Shown one piece after another: positions 42,311-54,100 of a stretch of DNA of 64,000 nt (its first letter is position 1; the number at the start of each line of letters is the position of its first letter). This stretch comes from Nephrocerus scutellatus (taxonomy: Eukaryota; Arthropoda; Insecta; Diptera; Pipunculidae), in NCBI GenBank assembly GCA_947095585.1, contig OX352762.1, positions 11,263,969-11,327,968 of the forward strand. The letters are read 5' to 3'. Made by a program: the position numbers and the translations under genes. The notes under the pieces were generated by a model. It was not told the origin of the DNA. It did no database searches and was given only the letters and a program-made list of their open reading frames with translations.

Positions 42311-43870
42311 AAAAACTCTGAGCAGAAGGCTCTTGGGACTATATTGAAAAACACAAAAAAATATTTATAAAAAAAGTTCCAATAGAAAAACAAAATAGGC
42401 TTTGACAGTTCTGATTAGAGAAAAAAATTATAGAATTTATCGGATAAGTAATTTCTCTGTTTCCTCCGATTTCCCCAACATAAAAAAATCTGCCGAGTAT
42501 AAATTTCGTAAACGTATTTTTTTGTACTGACAAGAGCGATTATTTGGTAAATATACGAGCAAGATCAGTATTTAATTCACTTTGCTTATTGCTTACTCGT
42601 TTTGTAACAAAAAATATTTTGCTAAAAAATAAAAAATATTGACGATCAAATTTGCTATTCACAATTTTTGACCCATAAGATTTTATATGTGCTCACAAGA
42701 AAGCCGCTGTAAAATATCGACATTAGTTTGACAATGCAAAGTACCAACTTAAAAATAGAATGAAAAAAAAACTAAACTTTTATCTTATTTTAAAAAATTG
42801 TCTAGTTCTTCGATAATAGTTTAGTATTTTCTGAAATATTTGTGTTAAAGTGAACCAAACAAGTAATAAATATTACAATAAACATTTACAAAGAAACAAT
42901 CGAACCAAACCAAGATGTAACTGCGCGCATGGTATAAAAATTAATACTCAACAATAACATGCCTCGCAATAGCAGAGATAATGGAGAAAATCGGCGGCCT
43001 CCAATACAAAATGAAAGAATAATTTTTGTATATAAAATATATGAATAGGAAACGGAAAAAATAACAAAAACTGTCAGTATCTTATTAAAATCAAATACTT
43101 CCGTGAGATGAGGGCATCTTTACAACCCTCTGCCTCAGACCATTTACATCCTCTAAACTGAACATTTCGATATCTATTTCTCCCGCTTCTTCTGTTCGAA
43201 CGTCTTAAAAAAGAACATTTGAATTTTATTTGTAAAAATATTTTGGTTTACATATTTTTACTGTCGCTGATTCGTCAGTGACAAGGTGCTATAGGTGCTA
43301 TAAATTATGTATAATCTCCTCGGACCGGCTAGTAAACTCAAGCAATGTATTGCTGTTGTTACTAGCTAAATTTTGGAACATTGTCAATAACAAAAATTTG
43401 CGGTTTATAGTCTATGCGAAGAAAAGTGCACGAAGCTATAATTACACGCCAAACTCCTTTGCATTATTGACTCCAAAAGATTAAACGAAACGACTTCTTG
43501 TATTTTCCTAATCGTTGACTTGGCTTGAAACTCAAGAATCTTATCCAAAAAAACAGAAAACCAAATTCCAGTTTAATTTCGTTAATCTAAATTATTTACA
43601 CCACGGACGGAACATTAATAGTTATTGTTATCGACACGTCATGACGATGATGCTGGAAGATGAGCAAGCCCTGCTGGAAAGTGCCACCTAGGAACGTGAA
43701 ACAATCTTTTAATGCTAGGGTCTGGGATTGGATCCAAGTAATGAGGTTTATCCCTGGGATAAGAGATAAAAGATTTATCATCGAACAGACATATTAACGA
43801 CCCCATAGTTAATACATGCGAGTTACACACACAAAAATAACTTTCTGCGAAAGCAGACGCACTGGAAGTG
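42310..43870 (+). repeat. Tandem duplication, upstream copy of the RN-tre promoter/exon-1 region
   Basis: Matches about 46380-48190 in order: cttgggactatattgaa, ttccaatagaaaaacaaaat, acaagaaagccgctgtaaaa, tctgaaatatttgtgttaaa, ccaagatgtaactgcgcgca, ctcctcggaccggctagtaa, agcaatgtattgctgttgtt, tcgttgacttggcttgaaac and the exon itself. The downstream copy has extra sequence, mainly 46545-46910. The similarity is high but with many small changes. Confidence 0.88.
43641..43793 (+). pseudogene. Broken duplicate of RN-tre coding exon 1
   Basis: Starts like the working exon (MTMMLEDEQALLE) but then meets an in-frame TAG, soon a TAA, another TAG and a later TAA. Compared with 47972-48126 it also lacks the splice donor, because the GTATGT after GATAA has become cata. 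It therefore cannot encode the RN-tre N-terminus, though transcription from this copy is possible. Confidence 0.88.
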
Positions 43871-44594
43871 GTTTTCTTTTGTATACTGTATACTGTAAAC
43901 TTTACGTCCGAAGAAAATCTTTTTTTTTGAACATTCCAATCCTTAAATTCTTCAAATATGCGAATACGTTAATCTTTGGCTGGATAATGGTTCGCTGAAG
44001 TGCATTCAAAAACAATGCAGAATGAAAACACTACATTCCCTAACGGATTGGGTTTCATTTTGCCGTGAAGGGTAAGTCAAATTATTAAAATTAAATTCTC
44101 TATATTACCTTCGTGGCCACGGTGTTTTTTATTTGTTTTTGGCCAAATCTTGGAATACATTTTTAATCCACTTCCCTATTCCTTTGAACAGATGTGTATG
44201 TGCGATTAATAAATTTTAATTCGTATAGGTTTTGGCCAAGAAAAAACCAATAGGAGGCGTTTGCGTCGTGAAATTCATGAAGGCAACGGGGAAGTTATAA
44301 AGCCCCTTCAATTCCAAGCCCAAAATTTCCGATCGGCAGGACAGAGAAGAAGAAGACGCGGAAATGTAGTCCAGCAACAAAAACTTTTTTTCAGAATTCA
44401 TGTATTACACCCATTGGGGATAGCATGGAAAAAAATGGCATTTCTAAGCTTACCTCAAGGGTGGTGTGGAAAAATCTTAAAATATAAAGTTAAGAAATGT
44501 TAGAATTGTTTGTTTGTCTTTCATATAAATTCCGTTTAATTTATAGTGTTCTCATAAGTACTTAATCCCACTTGGCATCGTGTATTTATCTTAT

Positions 44595-44628
<34 letters not shown>

Positions 44629-44690
44629 TATATTATTTATAATATTATGTGTATATATTATATTTGAAAGATAAAATTGGGCCACGCCAT
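43871..44690. other. Sequence between the two RN-tre 5' copies, first part
   Basis: About 44130-44215 is a family B fragment (gccaaatcttgg, acagatgtgtatgtgcg). A (TA)n microsatellite lies at 44592-44633. No gene recognised. Confidence 0.45.
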
Positions 44691-45250
44691 TGCTAATGCT
44701 ATGGATGTGTAGAATTAGTTTTCACCTTTAATTTGATTCTAATATTTAGGCCCACCCACTTTTAAACACGGCCCATTCTGAACTTTCTAAGAAAGTTAGT
44801 TTTTAGCTGTAACCCCAATGTAATGATAGGTGTTTTTATTATTGATACTTATTAACCCCCTGACATCCTTCAAAGCACTTAGAAAAATGCATTTTTCAAA
44901 AAAATCAAATTTTTGGATTTCTCTTCTAAAGATTGTAGTTTTCGAGGTCTGCTCAATGAGGGCTTTCAGACGAGGGGTAGCCGAAAGCCCTAACCGATTA
45001 AAAGCTACAATGCAATTTGCTATATAACACCTATTTTTGTATGGGGAAAAACTATCATATTAAATACCACATAAACCAAACACAAATTGATCAAACTTCC
45101 GTTTTAATTGGGTCACGCCAATAAAAATAGTACGGCTGTGTTGAACTAATTTTCACCTTTCATTTGATACCAATATTTAGGCCCACTTACTTTTAAACAC
45201 GCCCCCCGCTGAACTGTCATGAGAAACTCAGTTTTTTGGAGTTGGATTGA
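44690..45250. repeat. Truncated relative of the 39.4-kb MITE plus a doubled segment
   Basis: About 44860-45040 is an inverted match to 39390-39560 (aaaaatgcatttttcaa, gaggtctgctcaatgaggg, gaaagccctaaccg). A segment of about 100 bp at 44690-44790 (tttcacctttaatttgat, aatatttaggcccac, cttttaaacacg) recurs at 45110-45210. No complete terminal inverted repeats are left. Confidence 0.6.
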
Positions 45251-45454
45251 ACCCATTTTAAAACGTTTAATTAGCTCGCTTTCGTGTATATCTGTCTGTT
45301 CGGGTGGAATTTTGTAATTTATTTTAAAATAACTTCCCATTGAGCTAGGGACTTGAAACATAGCTCAGAGACAAAACATATAAAAAAAGTCAACAAATCG
45401 CAAATGAATCGTTTTAAATATAAGCAAAGCAAATAAAAAAAAAAGCGTTTTCAA

Positions 45455-45700
45455 TATTATCTCTATATTAATTTCGCGTGCCCATGGCTGGCTGGCTGGC
45501 GGGCACACAAAATCTTGTGATCAGTTTTGAACCCACTTCCTAAAGCCCGATTTTATTCAAACTTTGCACACATGTGTATTTCACAAGACAACACTTCCTA
45601 ATAATTTGAGAGTAAACAAATTGTTTTTCCATATACGGCATCAAATAATGTCATACTATAATGACAATGTTCTTGTGCGCTGTGTGCAGCACTGCTTGCG
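45455..45700 (+). repeat. Dispersed repeat family B, copy B5
   Basis: Contains ctatattaatttcgcgtgcc, ccacttcctaaagcccgatt, acacatgtgtattt, atacggcatcaaataatgtc and atactataatgac, the plus-strand order of the family. Fused to a LINE 3' end on its right. Confidence 0.65.
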
Positions 45701-46190
45701 TTGCGTTCGGAATGCTATCGAAAGTCTGGAGAAGCATTGTTTTTAGCTTAAGAACTAAGCTTCGACTGTTCCGCTCCAACGTCGAATCAGTACTGTTTAT
45801 GGGTATAGTACTTTGAAGGTGTATACCACTACCACGCGCAAGCTGCAATCCTTCGTAAACAAATGCCTACGTATCATCTTGAGGATCTTCAGGCCCATTC
45901 GTATATCCATCGACGAACTTCATCGAAGAACGGGTCAATAACTTATAGACATTATTGTGCGAATGAGAAAGTGGCAGTGGATTGGACAAACAAAATATGC
46001 CATGCAGTGAAACCCGTAGGTACAACAGCGGGACGCCCTAGGAGAACGTGTCGCAGGACAGTCGAGGAGAAAGCAGGGTCCTTGAGAATGAGTTAGAGGC
46101 AGCTCAAACTCAAAACTAAATATGGGCCGTAGGTGTTATTAACGCCATATGACCCTCGAGGGGTGAAATTATTTAAGAAGAAGAAGAGCA
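45700..46190 (+). mobile_element. RTE-like LINE 3' fragment
   Basis: Reads KLRLFRSNVESVLF, then FVNKCLR-type, MRKWQWIGQTK-like, then TTAGRPRRTCRRTVEEKA. It is the same domain as at 4300-4829 and 30481-30990 but more diverged, and its tail is AAGAAGAAGAG rather than TAAG repeats. Confidence 0.75.
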
Positions 46191-46196
46191 AGATCA

Positions 46197-46912
46197 GAAG
46201 GCCGATTTTGGTCGCAAAAAGCGAGTCTGAAAGTTAAAAGTGAGTTTCCCTCCTGCAGAACCTCAAGTTTGCTGTGTTAGTAGGTGTTGTGTGTGTGTGT
46301 TAGTATGATTTTCTGAAGCATGCGCATAACTTGATTTTGTTCTTTCGTCAAGAGCAGTGCAGCATTTTTGGAACGGAGTATATTAAAGGTTCTTGGGAGT
46401 ATATTGAAGTACACAATAAAAATATTTATAAAACAACGTTCCAATAAAAAAACAAAAAAGGCTTTTATATTACAAACGTATTTTTTAATTGATTTTTTGC
46501 CCTTTTTTGCTATTGCACAAAAAAATATACGATCGTTTCGATTTTTAATTACTTCATAAAAGTAGTACGGCCGATGAAATAGTAGTATATTACTGATGGA
46601 AGTATTACAGCTTCACTGGTCCCAAGCATGTGATTAGCTTGCAAGAAGGTGTTTGACATTTAAGGACTTCTCGCCTAGTCACGAGTTGGCGAGTTGTGAG
46701 TCGGGTTAGGTTAAGAACGAACCGATTCGCAAAAAGCAGCAATTTTTGAACTAGACTCTGTCATTAAAGCTACTTTACGCCAAAAAAAGAAACGCATCAC
46801 ACAACAATAAAATTGTATGCAATACACCACGTACGTATACGAGTTCACTTGTCACTTTTCACTCCCGACTCTCCGACTCGCTTTTTGCGACCAAAATCAG
46901 CCTTCAGGATTT
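46197..46912. mobile_element. Sequence bounded by inverted repeats GATTTTGGTCGCAAAAAGCG
   Basis: gattttggtcgcaaaaagcg at about 46208-46228 recurs inverted at about 46877-46900 (cgctttttgcgaccaaaatc). A shorter match (gattttggtcgcaaaagtaa) is at 37416. The region overlaps the extra sequence of the downstream RN-tre 5' copy, so it may mark an insertion into that copy. Confidence 0.5.
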
Positions 46913-48190
46913 AAATCAAGTTACTTATTCCCTACTCGCTATGTTTATACATGTAACAAGAAATATTTTTCTAAAACATTTACAAAGGCTCATAAGACTC
47001 TAAATGTGCATGTGCTCACAAGAAAGCCGCTGTAAAATTTCGAAATTAGTTTGACAATACAGGGTACCAACTTAAATATAGCATGAAAAAAAACTAAACT
47101 TTCATCTCAAATATTTCAAAACGTCAAAATGGTCACAAATTTTTTTTGTCTAGTGCTTCGCTCATAGTTTAATATTTTCTGAAATATTTGTGTTAAAGTA
47201 AACTAAACAAGTAAAAATTATTACAATAAAAATGTAGAGGCAATAGAACCAAACCAAGATGTAACTGCGCGCATGGTATAAAAATTGATACTCGACAAAA
47301 ACATTCCTCGCATCAGCAGAGTTAATGGAGAAAATCCGCCTCCAATACAAAATGAAAGACTGATTATTTTTATATAAAAGATCTGAATAGCAAACGAAAG
47401 AAATAACAAAAACTCACGGTATCTTCAAAATACTTCCGTAAGTGGAGGGCAACTTTACAAGCCTCTGCCTCAGAGCATTTACATTCTCTAAACATTTCGT
47501 TATCTATATCTCGCGCTTCTGCTGTTCGAACGTCTTAAAAAACAGCATTTGCATTTTATTTGTAAAAATATTGTGGTTTACATATTTTTGCTGTCGCTGC
47601 GGCGTCAGTGACACGGTGCTATAAATTGTGTATAATCTCCTCGGACCGGCTAGTAAACTCAAGCAATGTATTGCTGTTGTCACTAGCTAAATTTTGGAAC
47701 ATTGTCAATAACAAAAATTTGCGGTTTATAGTCTATGCGAAGAACAGTACTCTAAGTTATGATTGCACAGCAAACTCCTTTGCATTATTGACTCCAAACG
47801 ACTAAACGAGAGTAAACCTGTGAACTTCTCGTATTTTTCCAATCGTTGACTTGGCTTGAAACTCAAGAATATTATCCAAACAATCAGGAAACTAATATCC
47901 AGTGTTATTCGGTTTATCTAATTTATTTACACCACGGACGGAAAGTTGATAATTATTGTTATCGTCACGTCATGACGATGATGCTGGAAGATGAGCAGGC
48001 ACTACTGGAACGTGCCGCCGAGGAGCGTGAAACAATCTTTTACCGATACGGGCTGGGATTGGATCCAAGTAATGAGGTTGATCCCTGGGAAAATCCCACA
48101 TATGAGATTTATCATCGAACAGATAAGTATGTGGTCGTTAATATATGCGAGTTTCTTACACGCCTGCACACACACAATTAACTTTGTGCG
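46380..48190 (+). repeat. Tandem duplication, downstream (working) copy of RN-tre 5' region
   Basis: See the upstream copy at 42310-43870 for the shared blocks. This copy keeps the open exon and donor. About 1 kb of non-coding sequence before the exon is conserved between the copies, so the promoter is probably included. No TATA or initiator was singled out. Confidence 0.88.
47972..48126 (+). CDS. RN-tre: RN-tre coding exon 1
   Basis: Encodes MTMMLEDEQALLERAAEE to YEIYHRTD plus two bases. The acidic start and the W-E-N-P-T-Y-E-I-Y block precede the TBC domain. Donor GTATGT, phase 2; AA plus the first base of exon 2 (A) gives the lysine before YGFMHD. Confidence 0.9.
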
Positions 48191-51100
48191 AAAGCAGACG
48201 CCCTACAGCGAATTTAAATTTCTTTTTGTTTGTTTTACACATATTTCTGTTTTATCAAATTTGAATTGCCTTTTAGTTATATTTTACTTTTAGCAGAAAC
48301 TGATTACATATCCGGAAATCGCTACTCGATAACAGTGTCGCTTTTTCGTTTTCTCTTTTTGTTTACATATATATACAGGGTGTCCGCCGGGAAGGTATGC
48401 TATTTTGTTTGATTATAAATTTTGGTTAAATGAAAGAGCAATTATGTATTGAATACAGTATCAGATAAATGTCTGTCTCTGTTAGCCTTGCAAATGCGCG
48501 TTCTCTTGGGCACATTTTTCATTACATTTTGTCACATTTCACAATTGTTTTCTTTGAGTTGTTCAGTTTCTGTTTCTAGTCAAATCCGACGTCCGTAGAG
48601 GCCAATCAACATCAAAATTTCTTGAGATAACTTTTTGTGGAAAGAGGTCGCGCAATAAATCCCTTGTAATTCTGGCTGTATGCTATGTGCCACCATCTTG
48701 TTGGAAACACATGTTAATCAAGCCCAAAGTATTCGGTTGTGGCATCGTAAAGTTTTCAATCATGTTACAGTATCGTTCGGTACCGTTATAATAGTTACCG
48801 TTAAGCCGTTTTCATTTTCAAAGAAATAAGGTCCAATGAATTTTAATGGATATAAAGGTGACTCATAATTTATTGGTGATTCATTGACAAGAACCGTATA
48901 CCGTCTATTCTGTTTATTCAAATATTCGTTCAAATGAAAATGGGTCTCGTCACTCATTATGAGTTTTTCATGAAAATCAAGGTTGTCATGGGCGAGCTGT
49001 AACATCCTATTGACATATGTACGGCGCGGCGGCTTAAATGGTCTTGTAGAAGGACCTCTTGTGTTGATTGGTTCTCAAATGGAAACAAATCCAAATCCTT
49101 GTGCAGAATTGTTGGCAAACTTGTTCTTCGTAAACCAAGTTCCTGAGCACGGTGTCGATTTGAGGTTGATGGGTTGTTTTGATTGTTTGTTTTTCTTGAT
49201 CAGCAGCAGCAGAAATTGCTTTCCCACAAGAATAACGATTGTTTGTGGCGTAAAGAAATACGAGAATAACGTAAAAATACGTGATAAACACATAATTTCG
49301 ATTCATTTCTTTTTCATAAAATGTTCCTGGGTACGAATTTTGGTCGCAAATGTGCAAAACTCACCTGAACGTGAGATATCAGTTTGAAGCAGAATGGGAC
49401 TTATCAATTGGGATGAGACAAACCAAAAAGCTTCTCAAAAACAACATAAAAGACGTAAACAAGGCAGTTAATGTTGTTCTTTCTTTGGGTTAGTGTAATT
49501 TTAATGACAAATTCTAGTACAAGATTCTAGTAAAAATTCGCTTTTGTTTCATGTAGACGACAACTTGCGTACTCAAAACTAGGTGAGATGTGAGAAAGTC
49601 TCACCAAAGTGCTTTGATGCGCATGTGTTCATTTGTATCAATAGACTTTAGCGATTCCATCTGCCAATTTGTCACCACGCTACTGCCACGTCACTTGCAT
49701 ACGTCCATACGCAGGCATGCGTCCTGGATGACGGAGGGATGACTGTGTTGCATTTGCTGAATTTGAGGCATTTGCTGCTTTTCCAGACAGTTTTATTTTT
49801 TCTTGATATAATCTAAACTGTATACGCTGTTACCTAGACTAAGATAGTAAATCGAACTTCTCAGCTCGCCATATGGATATTTGTAATTCAGTCTAAACAC
49901 TGAATTATCTTAAATGCCCAATAGTAACCAATTAACAAAAAACAAATGTTTTTCTTATTTTTTGCGAAATTTTTTATATCTTAAAAAAACTTTATTTTTT
50001 TTTTAAAATAAAAACTATTTTTTTTTAAACTTTCTTTTTTTTTAAATTCTTTTTTTTTTACACGTGCCACACGCGTCACATTTGTTTTGAAACTAGTCCC
50101 ATTAAACCCGTGTTTGTATATTTAGTTGTAATTCAGTCTTTAGACTAATTTATCTTAGAAGCCTAATAATATGCAACGTAAAATGTAGGTCTTTCATTCA
50201 TAAGCGCTAGGTCATTCAGTCAAAAGTGATTTCTGAAACAGACTGAAAAACCCACATTTTACTTTGCAAACGCTCAGACTTAAAAAAAATCAATAGCGAT
50301 GCGTAGATTGTAGAGTTTTTTCAGTTTTCTCAGGGGGAGTAACCCCTACGAATGAAAAAATTACGCCATCACAAGCCGAGCGCCAACCAATTGTTTTAAA
50401 ACAAGTCCCATCAAATTTTGACTGGTAGAAGCTGAGATACACGACACGACAAACAAACGTACAATTGTAAACGTACAAATGTTCTTGTTGTATTAGCAGC
50501 TCCTGGTCTGTGAAACCTATTGCTGAGTTGAGTTGATGATCCTTGGTCCAATGTGAGAAACACTGGAGTTCTCCCGGTGTGTAGAACCGATCATCGTAGA
50601 AAGGCCTAGCTTCTCGCGACCATTGTGTTGTTTTTGTACACCAGGGACCTGCAGTTTAATGCCGTATCCGAAGGCGAATTGAGAAGCTTACTGTGACAGG
50701 TTATTACTCTCGGACGTTTTTCAGACATTCGCGAGAGGTGGGACACCGTGAAGAATACTTTTGGTGTTACCAGGATTCGTGCCACGAACCTCCTGCTCAG
50801 CAGCCATGCACCTATCCACTGAGCCACGTCACCCACAATTACTTTACTGAGGATAGGACAAGTCCGTTGCCTCATACCCTCCTCCTTTACCCGGGCTTGG
50901 GACCGGCATGCTAGTTTCGTAACAAGGCAGAGTTACGTACAAATGTACACACGTTCGCTGAAAAATTTCCATGTCCTCGGAATATAAGCTTCGCCCATCG
51001 GACTCGCAATAATATAATTCTAGAGACACCTTAATGACATTACATTTTAAATATTGTTTTATTTTATTATTATTATTATTTATTATATTTGTTTTCATTG

Positions 51101-54100
51101 TATCCTTTAGATACGGCTTTATGCATGATTCACGCCTTCCCGACACCAGAGACTCCCATGAAGTTCAGCGAACAAAAATCGAACTCGAACGTGATAAGAA
51201 ATGGGTAAAAATGCTCTCTGCCTGGAGTCTGAATAATGAAAAATTACGGAAACGTGTCTTCAAAGGCATTCCCGATCGCATGCGATGGCCAGTCTGGAAG
51301 AAACTTCTCAACGTCGATGAATCAATTGCCAACAATGTTGGCACATACTCGCGCATGCTGGCGTGGGCTCGTAAATACTCCACTGAAGTGCGACAGATCG
51401 ATTCGGATGTGAATCGTCAATTTCGTGATAATCTCGCCTACCGGCAACGTTACAGTCTGAAGCAGTGCAGTTTATTTAACATACTCAATGCGTATAGCAT
51501 ATACAATCCAGAATTAGGCTATTGCCAGGGTATGGCTGGTGTGGCGGGCGTTTTGCTGCTATATATGCAAGAAGAGGAAGCGTTCTGGGCGCTTAATGCA
51601 CTTATTGTCGATAAGAAATACGCCATGCATGGTCTATTTATTGAGGGCTTCCCAAAGTTGACGCGATTCCTCGAACACCACGATCGAATTTTGTCGAAAA
51701 TCTTGCGAAAATTACATCAACATTTTGTTAAACACAATGTCGATGCGATTTTGTATTCGATTAAGTGGTTTTTCGTTATATTTGTAGAGAGAGTAAGTTT
51801 TTGGAATAAATTTTTTTTTATTGGTCGGTCCCCACTAAATTCTCGAATTACCTTTTTTCAGATTCCATTTAGTTTAAGTTTACGTGTCTGGGACATTTTT
51901 CTGTTTGAAGGTGATCGTGTTGTTACTGCCATGGCCATCACAATTTTGTACTTACACAAAGATGAGCTGTTACGTCTCAAAGATATGGATGCCATTATTG
52001 AATATTTGCAAGTTAGATTGCACAAGAACTTTGGCTACAACGATGACAAAGTCATTGAGGCACTGGAGCTTGTTATGAAAAAGTTGAGAGCTTTAAAATT
52101 GGATTTACCACCGCCGCCAAAATCTATAGAATTTCCAACAAAACCACTGGGCCAGTTAATTGAGGCCAATGTGGAAAAGAAAATCGGCCGCAGAAGATCT
52201 GAGTACACAGAAAATGAGCGGCAGGTTATAAATGATGTGATAGCAAGGTGAGTAAACGGTGGGTAGATGTGGTAAACTAGCTGCCTATGCATCACAGGTT
52301 TAATGTATATGTTTTGTTATTAATTCTTCCATTTGCTATTAATCTCATTGAGAAGACAAGAAGCAAACGCCGTAGAAGTACAATCAACGGTCTCTTATGA
52401 AACATCAGAGTGTGCTACCGGTAAGTGTAAAATTATTTTTTTACAACCCGTATTTATTCCTGTCTCAGATTATGTATTAACTTTTTATTTTTGTATTTAT
52501 GTATACGTTCTTTTCTTTTGGAATTTTTTTAAAGTTTACTTTTTCTTTTTATTAACTAACTTGTAAGGAAATAATACTTAATGAAAACTGATCTATGTTA
52601 TGGTTATTATAAATTGTATGTATGCTACGAATATAAATGTTATGATGACAGGTTATTTTTAACTGCAGTAAGCTTACGCAAGTTCTATTTAACGGTTATC
52701 CAGATACATTAAAAATCCGCAAGATTAACAGCAAATTGACGATGATTTCATTTGATAAGACGATAATATGTGCCGAAGGGGAAAGACTAAACATTCATTG
52801 ACTTGATGAAGCAGTGCTTTAACAATTCAGATTTTACATTATATGACAAAAATTGGTATTGTGTAACCCTAGCAAATATATTAAGGGATTAGGGAAAATC
52901 AATCATATAAATTGTCTCGTCTTGTCGTCGTCTCTTTTGCGTTTCGTAATTTCGTAATCGCAAAACATGCCTCACTTTTGTGTGTCTTTTGTACACTTCA
53001 ATCACTTAGTGCACAAAATGAACTCACATTTTTATAGCGTGTCAGATTTTTTGATTAAATTTATTGTCGTTCTTTCTAATCTTTTGTTATTTTATAAAAT
53101 TTTCTAACAGTATTGCATGATCATGTCCATATAGACATTGCATTAGTTTTGTTTTCTTTGTGTGCATGATTCTTATCATATCTTTTTTAATGGCATTACT
53201 AATTCCACACTCTTTAAATTAAAATCGTAATCTAATACATCTAATCAGGAATAAAATTCATTTTAAACAGCAGATTGCACGAAAGTTGTGATCAAAAAGT
53301 GATTAGGTTTATAATCGGCAGAAAGCAGTGTGCAGAAATATTTCTATTGCAAACATAAGGCGGTAACGAAGGTTGATTGATATCTATAGCGATAAAGTAA
53401 CCCTATATAGATCTTTGTCTGATCCTGCACATTGAAATTAACAAATATTACCGATTTTAGTAATTTATCTAAAAAAAACTCATACGTAAAAAACTCATAA
53501 AAGAGAAAGACAGATGTCCTATATAGGGCGCAAAATTCGGTTTATTGAGAACATCCTAAGGCAAGGTGCGCACTGAAGTGGTTAGCAAGTGGCCCAATCG
53601 CGCTTGGTGGTGGTGGACGGTCGCACTTCAGCACACGCGTTGTCGGTAACTTGCGCACAAAAAAAAGTTATATTGTTTAAACAACGCCTCGCACGGTCAC
53701 TCGGTCAACAAGTGCAACGTGCAGTGTGTGTTTTCCATGAACCCCATCATCAACAGCGCAGCTAAAGCACTTAGTGATAGTTTGATGATCTTATTCTTTA
53801 GAAATTAGAATAACGGATTGTGAGTGTTTGTTTCTTCTGGTGATTTACTCCATTTTGTCGTGAAGGTAAAACACTGACGACAATTTGTGTTGACAATTCA
53901 ATGTGAGACATCCATTACACAAATTCGGTTAAAAGAAGCGATAAGTTGTGTTCTGTGTGTTTGTTTTTTGTAGTTATGTGTGATTTCAGAGTGGATCTCA
54001 GCAACATACGTGGGCTGAGAATTAATTCTTTCCCTGTGTCTAATTATGTACATGTCCACAGGCCAGTAATTCTGGCACTGAGTGAAACTCAGGTATTTGA

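Larger units (their letters stand above)
49855..51005. repeat. Dispersed repeat family C, copy C2, split by an insertion
   Basis: Family C blocks run from 49858 (cttctcagctcgccatatgg) to about 50482 and resume at 50935 (acgtacaaatgtacacacg) to about 51005. The interruption is flanked by acgtacaaatgt on both sides. It contains long T-runs at 49985-50060 absent from C1. Confidence 0.75.
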
